NCBI RefSeq assembly: GCF_008728635.1
Contig: NZ_CP044285.1
Span: 3,534,001 to 3,598,000 of the forward strand
Length of the DNA stretch: 64,000 bases
Direction of reading: 5' to 3'
From: Hymenobacter baengnokdamensis
GTDB lineage: Bacteria; Bacteroidota; Bacteroidia; Cytophagales; Hymenobacteraceae
The translations under genes and the position numbers were made by a program. A model generated the notes under the pieces. That model did not search any database, was not told where the DNA came from, and saw nothing but the letters and a program-made list of their open reading frames with translations. Of this stretch, positions 57,823-64,000 are shown piece by piece (positions within the stretch are counted from its first letter, which is position 1; the number at the start of each line of letters is the position of its first letter).

Positions 57823-59109
57823 ATGACCACTTCCGAAACCTTATTTGCCCGCGCCCAGGAGCTGATTCCGGGCGGAGTTAACTCGCCGGTCCGGGCGTTT
57901 CGCTCGGTGGGCGGCGTTCCCGTATTTATGCAATCGGCCCAGGGCGCCTGGCTTACCGATGTTGATGGCAAGCAGTACGTTGATTTCATTAACTCCTGGG
58001 GCCCGATGATACTCGGCCACGCACCCGCCGTGGTGCTAGATGCCCTCACCAAAGCCCTGCCCGATTCGCTTTCCTTTGGCGCACCCACCCGGCGCGAAGT
58101 CGAGCTGGCGGAGCTGCTTATCGAGCTAGTACCCAGCCTGGAGAAAGTACGCTTGGTAAACTCCGGCACGGAGGCCACGATGTCGGCCATTCGGGTGGCG
58201 CGCGGCTACACGGGCCGGCCCAAAATTCTTAAGTTCGAGGGTTGCTACCACGGCCACGGCGACTCCTTTCTGATTGCCGCCGGCTCGGGGGCCCTCACGC
58301 TGGGCGCACCCGACTCGCCGGGCGTAACCGAGGGGGTGGCCCGCGATACCCTCACCGTGCCCTACAACGACCTTGCCGCCGTTGAGGCCGCCATTGCGGC
58401 CAACCCCGACCAGCTGGCTGCTATTATCATCGAGCCGGTGGTGGGCAACATGGGGCTCGTGGAGCCGGCGCCGGGCTTCCTGGCCGGGCTGCGGGCCCTC
58501 TGCACCAAACATAGTATAGTACTAATATTCGACGAAGTCATGACGGGCTTCCGCCTGGCGCCGGGCGGCGCGCAGGAGCGCTACGGCGTGGTGCCCGATA
58601 TGACCACGCTCGGCAAGATTATCGGGGGTGGCCTGCCCGTTGGGGCCTACGGAGGCCGCGCCGACATCATGAACCAGGTGGCGCCGGCCGGCAAGGTGTA
58701 CCAGGCCGGTACGCTTTCGGGCAATCCGCTGGCTACGGCGGCCGGCATGGCCCAGCTGCGCTACCTGCACGAGCACCCCGAAGTATATCAGCAGCTGGAA
58801 ACTATCGGCACCCGCCTGGCCGATGGTACCCGGCAGATTGCCAAGGAGCTGGGTCTCCATTATACCGTTAATCAGGTGGGCTCAATGTTCAGCCTGTTTT
58901 TCACGCCGGAGCCGGTTACTAACCTCGAAGATGCCAAGAAAGCCAACCTGCCGGCTTTCGGGCGCTATTTCCACGCCATGCTCAACCGGGGTATCTACCT
59001 GGCTCCGTCGCAGTTTGAGGCGCTTTTTATCTCAACGGCCATCACCGACGAGCTGGTAGAAAAGTACCTCACTGCCTGCCGCGAGTCGCTTATCGAAGCG
59101 CACCACTAG
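57823..59109 (+). CDS. hemL: Glutamate-1-semialdehyde 2,1-aminomutase
   Basis: Makes 5-aminolevulinate in the C5 route of tetrapyrrole synthesis. A 428-residue PLP enzyme: LIPGGVNSPVRAFRSVGGVP, DFINSWGPMILGHAP, VNSGTEATMSAIRVARG, FEGCYHGHGDSFL, FDEVMTGFRLAPGGAQE, and the PLP lysine in TTLGKIIGGGLPVGAYGG. Complete and typical. It is not in a visible hem operon. Confidence 0.97.
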   Translation: MTTSETLFARAQELIPGGVNSPVRAFRSVGGVPVFMQSAQGAWLTDVDGKQYVDFINSWGPMILGHAPAVVLDALTKALPDSLSFGAPTRREVELAELLIELVPSLEKVRLVNSGTEATMSAIRVARGYTGRPKILKFEGCYHGHGDSFLIAAGSGALTLGAPDSPGVTEGVARDTLTVPYNDLAAVEAAIAANPDQLAAIIIEPVVGNMGLVEPAPGFLAGLRALCTKHSIVLIFDEVMTGFRLAPGGAQERYGVVPDMTTLGKIIGGGLPVGAYGGRADIMNQVAPAGKVYQAGTLSGNPLATAAGMAQLRYLHEHPEVYQQLETIGTRLADGTRQIAKELGLHYTVNQVGSMFSLFFTPEPVTNLEDAKKANLPAFGRYFHAMLNRGIYLAPSQFEALFISTAITDELVEKYLTACRESLIEAHH

Positions 59110-59199
59110 ACTTTTTGGCGCAGCGTCTGGCAGGAGGCTTCCGCCTCAATACTTTGCGCTCCCCTGCCAACTTTGCGAAACTCTGCGCTAAACACTCTT

Positions 59200-60099
59200 A
59201 TGCGTTACCTGCTGCCCCTCTTTTTTGCCCTGCTGCTGGCGGGCTCCGCCAGCGCCCAAACGCCCGCCGAAGCCAACAAGCAGCTCTTCGACCGCACCAT
59301 CGACGAGCTGAACTTCCGCACCTTCGAAACGGTGTACGACAAGCACTTTACGCGGCAGAAATTTCCCGAGAGCCTGCGCACGGCTGCAGCCCGGCGGCAG
59401 TTTACCAACTTTGAAAATAATGCCGAGCTGCAAAAGCTGTTTCTGAACTACAACGGCGTGGCTGAGCGCTACAAAACGCGTTTCGGCAACGGCCCGCTCA
59501 CGCTGGCTGAGTTTGAGAAGCAGCTGAACGGCGTACTGCTCGACCGCAATTTCGAGTTCTTTATCCGGGGCCTGCCGCACGATGAAAAGTCGGCCCTGGT
59601 ACGCGCCGAGCAACGCGTTATCAAGCAAGCCACCGCGCAGTTCAACGCCAGCGCCAGCCCCGCCGCCAAACCCGCCCCCGAGCCCGAGGAGCCGCTGGCG
59701 GCAGCCGCGCCGCTTACTACCAACGGCCCGGCTCCCAGCGACGAGACCCCACCGGCGGTAGCGGAGCCGGAAATCCGGCCGGCGGCCTACTCCTCCGCAA
59801 GCACCGCGCCCACCAGCGGCCCCGGCTGGGTAGGCTACACCACACTGCTGCTCAGCCTGGGCTCGTTTGGCCTGCTGCTGTACTCGGCCGCCAGCCTGCT
59901 GCCCGAGCTGCGGCGCCTGCGCGCCCGCGTACGGGCCCTGGAGGCCGAGCAGGCGTACTATACGGCCCCACCCGAAGGCGAGGAAGAAGCCCCCGACGAG
60001 CCGGGCGCGGCGACTGGCACTAACGCCGGCTTTTTCAGCCGCTTCCGCCCCCAGTCTACCGGCGAGCTGCCCGCCGACAGCTACGACGACTCCGAATAA
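59200..60099 (+). CDS. Hypothetical exported protein with C-terminal membrane anchor
   Basis: A 299-residue protein starting MRYLLPLFFALLLAGSASAQ (signal peptide). A helical periplasmic domain with TIDELNFRTFETVYDKHFTR and FENNAELQKLFLNYNGVAER follows to ~150, then a Pro/Ala/Glu-rich linker (~150-205), one membrane helix (~212-232, YTTLLLSLGSFGLLLYSA), and a cytoplasmic tail with a short coiled coil (LPELRRLRARVRALEAEQ) and acidic end. No family recognised. The layout suggests an envelope-spanning sensor or scaffold. It lies 78 bp before dcd. Confidence 0.65.
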   Translation: MRYLLPLFFALLLAGSASAQTPAEANKQLFDRTIDELNFRTFETVYDKHFTRQKFPESLRTAAARRQFTNFENNAELQKLFLNYNGVAERYKTRFGNGPLTLAEFEKQLNGVLLDRNFEFFIRGLPHDEKSALVRAEQRVIKQATAQFNASASPAAKPAPEPEEPLAAAAPLTTNGPAPSDETPPAVAEPEIRPAAYSSASTAPTSGPGWVGYTTLLLSLGSFGLLLYSAASLLPELRRLRARVRALEAEQAYYTAPPEGEEEAPDEPGAATGTNAGFFSRFRPQSTGELPADSYDDSE

Positions 60100-60177
60100 G
60101 CGCCTGCTTTTGCGGCCTTTGCCTCAGCCGGAGCCGTCTCTAACAACCCTGAAACTCGCTAAACTCCTCGTTAACCT

Positions 60178-60717
60178 GTGATTCTGACCGACCAGCAAAT
60201 CCGCGCCGAAATGGAGCGCGGTACCATTGTAGTGCAGCCCTACGACCCGAGCTGCCTGGGTACCAACTCCTACGACGTGCACCTGGGCCGCTACCTGGCT
60301 ACCTACAACGACGCGGTGCTCGATGCCCGCCGCCACAACCAAATCACCACCTTCGAGCTGTCGGCCGAAGAAGGCTTCGTGCTTCAGCCGGGCACGCTTT
60401 ACCTGGGCGTAACGCAGGAATATACCGAAACTCACGCCCACGTTCCCTTCCTGGAGGGCAAAAGCAGCGTGGGTCGCCTGGGCATCGACATTCACGCCAC
60501 CGCCGGGAAGGGCGACGTGGGCTTTTGCAACCACTGGACCCTGGAAATCAGCGTTTCGATGCCGGTGCGCGTGTATCCGGGCATGCCTATCGGCCAGCTG
60601 ATTTATTTCAGCCTGCAAGGCGATGTGCAAACGTTTTACAACCGCAAGCAGTCGGCCAAGTACAACGACCGCACCGACCGGCCGGTGGAGAGCATGATGT
60701 GGAAAAACCAGTTTTAG
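60178..60717 (+). CDS. dcd: dCTP deaminase
   Basis: Converts dCTP to dUTP for dTMP synthesis. A 179-residue protein with GTG start: MILTDQQIRAEMERGTIVVQ, TNSYDVHLGRYLATYND, the active-site motif EGKSSVGRLGIDIHATAG, then CNHWTLEISVSMPVRVYPGM (catalytic Glu in TLE) and GQLIYFSLQGDV. The C-terminal segment YNDRTDRPVESMMWKNQF closes the trimer active site. Typical Bacteroidota dCTP deaminase. Confidence 0.95.
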   Translation: MILTDQQIRAEMERGTIVVQPYDPSCLGTNSYDVHLGRYLATYNDAVLDARRHNQITTFELSAEEGFVLQPGTLYLGVTQEYTETHAHVPFLEGKSSVGRLGIDIHATAGKGDVGFCNHWTLEISVSMPVRVYPGMPIGQLIYFSLQGDVQTFYNRKQSAKYNDRTDRPVESMMWKNQF

Positions 60718-60844
60718 GCTGGGCCGGGCGGGCAGGGGCATCAACTTCGCGGGCGGCTTTTGCGTTAGCAGCAGCAGCCGCACGCCGCCCGCTACTGGCG
60801 CGATAGTTGGCTACCAGTCATTCTAACCCATGCTTTGCCCGCCA

Positions 60845-61408
60845 ATGAAATCTGCTTTTGCCTTTCTATTGCTGGCTGCTACCCTTACTGCCCGGGCGCA
60901 GCAGGCATCGCCCTCGCAAGGGCCGGCCTCGCCAATGCCGCAGGATAAAACCCAGTCTACTCCGCGCCTGAATCCGGCCGTATCGGCACGGGCGGAATAC
61001 CTGACCGAACGGATGACGCGCGACCTACGCCTGAACGGCTACCAGGCCTCGCGCATGCGCGATATCAACAACGATAAAATTGCCAAGCTGGCCGCCGCCG
61101 AACACCTGTACGCCAAAGACCCCGATATGCTGGACAAGCAGTCGAAGGCCATCAGCCACGAGCGCGATGCGGAAGTGCAGGCCGTTCTCTCGACCGACCA
61201 GTACACCGATTATTTCGACGCCCGCAAGCGCTACGCGCAGGCCGACCACGACTACGCCCACAATGCCTCGGCTTCGCTGCTCGTCAACTCAGTCCAGAAC
61301 CCAGTACCGGCCCGGGCCAACGATGCGGTTATCCGGCCCTCCACGCCGGCCAGGAGCGCCGGCGGCACGAACACCCGGCCGGCTTCGCCGGGCCGCTCCA
61401 CGCGCTAA
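60845..61408 (+). CDS. Hypothetical exported protein, CpxP/Spy-like
   Basis: A 187-residue protein with signal peptide (MKSAFAFLLLAATLTARAQQ). The central helical part RMTRDLRLNGYQASRMRDIN, then LAAAEHLYAKDPDML and VQAVLSTDQYTDYFDARKRY, follows the pattern of LTXXQ/CpxP-Spy-like periplasmic chaperones (Leu-x-Leu...Q, then ..LT..Q). The C-terminus is a low-complexity Ser/Pro/Arg-rich tail. A start five codons upstream is possible. A strong terminator follows at 61431-61465. Confidence 0.65.
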   Translation: MKSAFAFLLLAATLTARAQQASPSQGPASPMPQDKTQSTPRLNPAVSARAEYLTERMTRDLRLNGYQASRMRDINNDKIAKLAAAEHLYAKDPDMLDKQSKAISHERDAEVQAVLSTDQYTDYFDARKRYAQADHDYAHNASASLLVNSVQNPVPARANDAVIRPSTPARSAGGTNTRPASPGRSTR

Positions 61409-61430
61409 AAGGATTGTCCAGGTATAAGCT

Positions 61431-61465
61431 AAAAAGGCCTGCCGCATGATGCGGCAGGCCTTTTT
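61431..61465. terminator. Perfect bidirectional terminator before gldC
   Basis: AAAAAGGCCTGCCGCAT, one-base centre, and its exact complement ending TTTTT. It serves the CpxP-like gene on the plus strand and gldC on the minus strand. Confidence 0.93.
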
Positions 61466-61486
61466 AGTATTAAATATATATTATAT

Positions 61487-61825
61487 TTACTGATTAGTCT
61501 GACCCTGCTCTTCGAGGTAATCGCTGAGCTCTTTGCAGAGGGTACGCATCATTTCGGCCATTTTCTTGTCGCCGGTGGCCGTCACGATAGTTTCGGCCAT
61601 TGAGCCGATGTTATCGACTACAAAAAACTTCATGGCATCGGTGGGCATATCCTTGGTCCAGAGGTCGATTTTCATCGTCGCATCGGCGTTGCGGTCCCAG
61701 ATGGCCACGTTGATAGCTTTAGCAAAATGAATATCCTTGCCGGCATCGGTAGCCTGCCAGCTGATAGCCTCAGGCACCTTCTGGTCGTCGAGCGCAATGC
61801 TGAAGTGAATTTCTGATTTTTTCAT
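61487..61825 (-). CDS. gldC: Gliding motility protein GldC
   Basis: A 112-residue protein that matches GldC, a soluble accessory of Bacteroidota gliding/type IX secretion: MKKSEIHFSIALDDQKVPEA, ISWQATDAGKDIHFAKAINV, IDLWTKDMPTDAMKFF and MAEMMRTLCKELSDYLEE. In gliding flavobacteria gldB and gldC are adjacent; no gldB is seen here. The family is a good phylum marker. Confidence 0.92.
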   Translation of the reverse strand: MKKSEIHFSIALDDQKVPEAISWQATDAGKDIHFAKAINVAIWDRNADATMKIDLWTKDMPTDAMKFFVVDNIGSMAETIVTATGDKKMAEMMRTLCKELSDYLEEQGQTNQ

Positions 61826-61853
61826 AAGAAGGATTGGGCAGGATTCTAAAAAA

Positions 61854-61947
61854 GTTTGTCATTGCGAGCCTGCGAAGCAATCGCACCTGAACGAAACTCA
61901 AGCGGCTCGTTCTAGTGCGATTGCTTCGCAGGCTCGCAATGACAAAC
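61854..61947. repeat. Intergenic inverted repeat, family C, perfect copy
   Basis: 33-bp arms 61854-61886 and 61915-61947 (outer block GTTTGTCATTGCGAGCCTGC) are exact complements around a 28-nt loop. It lies between gldC and dnaN and would form a very stable hairpin in RNA or extruded DNA. Confidence 0.93.
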
Positions 61948-61967
61948 GTGTTTTAATAGGCTGGCAG

Positions 61968-63092
61968 CTACACGTAGTTATTGAGCATCACCGGCATTAC
62001 CAGCATCAGGATGCTTTCGTTCTCATCGGCCAGGGTAGGCATGAGCAGGCCGGCCCGGTTGGGCGTGCTCAGCTCCAGGGTGATTTCTTCGGAGTCAATG
62101 TTCGAGAGCATTTCCTGCAGGAAGCGGGCGTTGAAGCCGATTTCCATGTCTTCGCCGTCGTACTGGCAAGCCAGGGTTTCCTTGGCCTCGTTGCTGAAAT
62201 CCAGGTCTTCGGCCGAAATCACCAGCTCCGAGCCGGTGAGGCGCAGGCGCACCTGGTGGGTGGTCTTGTTGGAGTAGATGCTGATGCGGCGCACCGAGTT
62301 CAGCAGCTCCTGGCGATTGATAATGAGCTTATTCGGATTGCTGACGGGAATTACGTTCTCGTAGTCGGGGTAGCGCTCGTCGATGAGGCGGCACACCAGG
62401 CGCATCTGGTTGAACGAGAAGAACGCGTTGCTTTGGTTGAACTCGATGCGTACCGGCGTCGCCTCGCTGGGCAGCGAGCTTTTCAGCAGGTTGAAGGCTT
62501 TGCGCGGAATGATGAGGTTGGCGGTCTGGCCGGCGCCCACGTCCTGGCGGCGGTAGCGCAGCAGGCGGTGGCCGTCGGTGGCCACAAACGTTACCTGGGC
62601 TTCGCCCAGCTGCACCAGAATGCCGGTCATGGCCGGGCGCAGCTCATCGGTGCTCACGGCAAAGATGGTTTTGTTGATGGCCCGCGCCAGCGACGACGAC
62701 GGGATTTCGACCGGCGCCGAGCCCTTCACCACCGGCACGCGCGGGAAGTCGGCGGCATTTTCGCCGGCCAGCTTGTAGCGGCCGTTGGCCGAGCTGATTT
62801 CGATGGTATAGGTTTCCTCGTCCAGGGTGAAGGTCACCGGCTGGTCGGGCAGGTTCTTGAGCGTATCGAGCAGGATGCGGGCCGGCGCGGCAATGCGCCC
62901 CGACTCGCGGGCTTCGATGGGCAGCTCGGTTATCATGCTCGTCTCCAGGTCGGAGGCGGTGATGGTGAGCTTGCCGGGCTCAATCTCAAACAGGAAGTTC
63001 TCCAGGATGGGCACCACGGGGTTGTTCGTGACCACGCCGTTGATGCTCTGGAGCTGCTTGAGCAGGGCCGAGGACGAAACAATGAACTTCAT
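61968..63092 (-). CDS. dnaN: DNA polymerase III beta subunit (sliding clamp)
   Basis: A 374-residue clamp: MKFIVSSSALLKQLQSINGV, ASDLETSMITELPI, APARILLDTLKNLPDQPV, NGRYKLAGENAADFPRVP (the hydrophobic-cleft region), VATDGHRLLRYRRQDV and the C-terminal LVMPVMLNNYV (the protein-docking cleft end). Three repeated domains of ~120 residues. dnaA is not in the window, so dnaN is not in the classical dnaA-dnaN pair. A -7 element lies ~34 bp upstream. Confidence 0.97.
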   Translation of the reverse strand: MKFIVSSSALLKQLQSINGVVTNNPVVPILENFLFEIEPGKLTITASDLETSMITELPIEARESGRIAAPARILLDTLKNLPDQPVTFTLDEETYTIEISSANGRYKLAGENAADFPRVPVVKGSAPVEIPSSSLARAINKTIFAVSTDELRPAMTGILVQLGEAQVTFVATDGHRLLRYRRQDVGAGQTANLIIPRKAFNLLKSSLPSEATPVRIEFNQSNAFFSFNQMRLVCRLIDERYPDYENVIPVSNPNKLIINRQELLNSVRRISIYSNKTTHQVRLRLTGSELVISAEDLDFSNEAKETLACQYDGEDMEIGFNARFLQEMLSNIDSEEITLELSTPNRAGLLMPTLADENESILMLVMPVMLNNYV

Positions 63093-63125
63093 AAAGGTGG
63101 GGTTGGGCTAGGTTTTGGCAGGGGG

Positions 63126-63133
63126 CAAAGATA
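63126..63133 (-). promoter_or_regulatory. -7 element (TATCTTTG) of dnaN
   Basis: Exact TAnnTTTG on the minus strand, 34 bp before the dnaN ATG. It lies 42 bp from the divergent -7 element at 63176-63183, so both genes start from one compact promoter region. Confidence 0.65.
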
Positions 63134-63175
63134 CTTCCGGGCGGGCTTTGTCACTAACTTTATAAGCCGTCAACC

Positions 63176-63183
63176 TACCTTTG
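63176..63183 (+). promoter_or_regulatory. -7 element (TACCTTTG) of the Uma2 gene
   Basis: Exact TAnnTTTG 17 bp before the ATG at 63201. A TTG at 63148-63150 is 25 bp upstream, slightly far for the -33 box. Confidence 0.6.
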
Positions 63184-63200
63184 AAAAAACCCTTTTTGCT

Positions 63201-63677
63201 ATGCAAACGCAGGCCATCGAAGTTATCGAAACCGAGGTTGTGCTCGAAGAAGCTATGTCGCTTAATCACTCCCGGCTTATCAGCCGCCTTACCTGGCAAT
63301 TGTCCGCCGCCTACGAGCAACAGTACGATATTTTAGCTGAATTGGAATTTGAGCTGAACACGGGCAATTTCAAGCCCGACGTAGCTATTATTTCTAAATG
63401 GGCTTATAATTGGCAGGAAGACCTTATTCGATTTCCGCATCCCCCCATCACGGCCATCGAGGTCTTATCGCCTACTCAGGCGTTTGATGCTGTTGCCTCA
63501 AAAATCGTTAAGTATTACCTGCCGGCGGGCGTGCGGTCGGCCTGGCTGATTGTACCCTTTATTAAAACCGTTTATATCTTCTCTGCCGACGGTGCCATTA
63601 CCGCTTTTGCGCCCGGCAGCACCCTGCAAGACCCCGCCAGCGGCATTGAGCTAACAATTAACAATTTATTTCAATAA
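63201..63677 (+). CDS. Uma2-family (DUF820) protein, short form
   Basis: A 158-residue Uma2-type protein: MQTQAIEVIETEVVLEEAMS, SRLTWQLSAAYEQQYDILAE, FKPDVAIISKW (catalytic-type Asp), TAIEVLSPTQAFDAVASKIV (Glu-x-Leu and Lys) and YLPAGVRSAWLIVPF. It is shorter than the ~200-residue relative at 21345-21974 and lacks the N-terminal EYYxGEI strand in recognisable form. The long frame running upstream to 62256 is antisense to dnaN and not part of the gene. Role unknown. Confidence 0.82.
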   Translation: MQTQAIEVIETEVVLEEAMSLNHSRLISRLTWQLSAAYEQQYDILAELEFELNTGNFKPDVAIISKWAYNWQEDLIRFPHPPITAIEVLSPTQAFDAVASKIVKYYLPAGVRSAWLIVPFIKTVYIFSADGAITAFAPGSTLQDPASGIELTINNLFQ

Positions 63678-63696
63678 TATATATTATATATTATTT

Positions 63697-63750
63697 CATT
63701 TATATAGAAAAAGACTGACGTGGTTGCGTCAGCCTTTTTCTATATAAATG
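63697..63750. terminator. Long terminator hairpin between the Uma2 gene and ychF
   Basis: CATTTATATAGAAAAAG-A-CTGACG pairs with CGTCAG-C-CTTTTTCTATATAAATG across a 6-nt loop; only one mismatch in 24 bp. A and T runs on both arms allow use from both sides. Confidence 0.88.
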
Positions 63751-63767
63751 AAGAATGCGTCCCCAAA

Positions 63768-63804
63768 ATCCGTGAAATCCGTTAAAACCCGCGCTAATCA
63801 GTGG
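63768..63804. repeat. Partial family D repeat
   Basis: AATCCGTGAAATCCGTTAAA and CTAATCAGTGG resemble the right arm of the family D elements at 49230-49283 and 51955-52011. It is a single arm that ends 2 bp before the ychF stop codon. Confidence 0.55.
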
Positions 63805-63806
63805 TC

Positions 63807-64000
63807 CTAGACGTTAAATCGGAAGTGCATGATGTCGCCGTCCTGCACCACGTAGTCTTTGCCCTCGACGGCCATCTTGCCGGCTTCCTTGATTTTCACC
63901 TCGGTTTTGTATTCCTGGTAATCGGCCAGCTTGATAACTTCGGCGCGAATGAAACCCTTCTCGAAATCGGAGTGAATGACACCGGCGGCGGCGGGCGCCT
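63807..64000 (-). CDS. ychF: Redox-regulated ATPase YchF, C-terminal part (runs off the right edge)
   Basis: The last 64 codons of an Obg-like ATPase. The minus strand reads [20 protein letters not shown], then ...[18 protein letters not shown] and stop (TAG). This is the conserved TGS-domain C-terminus of YchF/OLA1. The GTPase domain and start lie outside the window. A partial family D repeat and a terminator lie downstream. Confidence 0.93.
   Translation of the reverse strand, partial: APAAAGVIHSDFEKGFIRAEVIKLADYQEYKTEVKIKEAGKMAVEGKDYVVQDGDIMHFRFNV

Noticed and set aside
52012-60717. dgt dGTPase and dcd dCTP deaminase considered as an antiphage nucleotide-depletion pair
   Set aside because: They are 7 kb apart, on opposite strands, and each has normal housekeeping family features and neighbours.
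62256-63200. Long open extension in front of the second Uma2 gene
   Set aside because: Antisense of dnaN; a proper ATG and -7 element at 63176-63201 define the Uma2 gene.

Overview
The window looks like a chromosomal segment of a high-GC member of the Bacteroidota, most likely Cytophagales/Hymenobacteraceae. Four things point there: a GldC gene (Bacteroidota-specific gliding/type IX secretion accessory), start regions that carry the Bacteroidota -7 promoter element TAnnTTTG instead of Shine-Dalgarno sites, the gene order DUF177-rpmF-plsX-fabH-efp-accB-accC, and many signal-peptide or lipobox hydrolases. The lineage call is an inference from gene content; no rRNA is present.

Layout. 1-9.2 kb: the end of an aldo/keto reductase, a secreted NucA-type nuclease, an alpha/beta hydrolase, an M28 peptidase, a HIT protein fused to a NuiA-type nuclease inhibitor, greA, a 2-hydroxyacid dehydrogenase, a lipoprotein and rsmA. 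9.3-15.3 kb: a membrane protein, M1 and M17 aminopeptidases, pdxA and a HigBA toxin-antitoxin pair. 15.3-21.1 kb: the fatty-acid/translation block from DUF177 to accC. 21.1-24.3 kb: small accessory genes of lower GC, ffh, and a coiled-coil protein built on a 21-bp tandem repeat. 24.4-37.3 kb: a co-directional surface-glycan locus with a pseudaminic-acid-type nonulosonate pathway (PseB, PseC, PseG-PseH fusion, PseI, an SpsF-type cytidylyltransferase, plus an aldo/keto reductase and an SDR), two glycosyltransferases, a DUF7033/deacetylase-like protein and a flippase. 37.3-41.7 kb: KaiB and KaiC homologues, a DUF2805 protein, and an APC permease behind a SAM-I riboswitch. 41.7-47.0 kb: a second, opposite-strand sugar operon (DegT aminotransferase, Gfo/Idh dehydrogenase, membrane protein), a GT2 and FtsE. 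47-64 kb: fsa, SRP RNA, guaA, a glutamine amidotransferase, dgt, GT39, DUF1361, a TPR/binding-protein lipoprotein-like gene, hemL, dcd, gldC, dnaN, a Uma2 protein and the 3' end of ychF.

The most notable items are: (1) the HIT-NuiA fusion about 2.7 kb from a NucA-type nuclease in which the residues known from the Anabaena NucA/NuiA interface are kept on both partners; (2) a SAM-I riboswitch with four identifiable helices and a plausible terminator, upstream of an amino-acid permease; (3) a nonulosonate pathway with unusual composition; (4) a KaiBC pair without visible KaiA, whose KaiC has Pro at the position of cyanobacterial Thr432 and lacks the KaiA-binding tail; (5) several families of intergenic inverted repeats, one of which fills a whole intergenic gap and supplies a stop codon.
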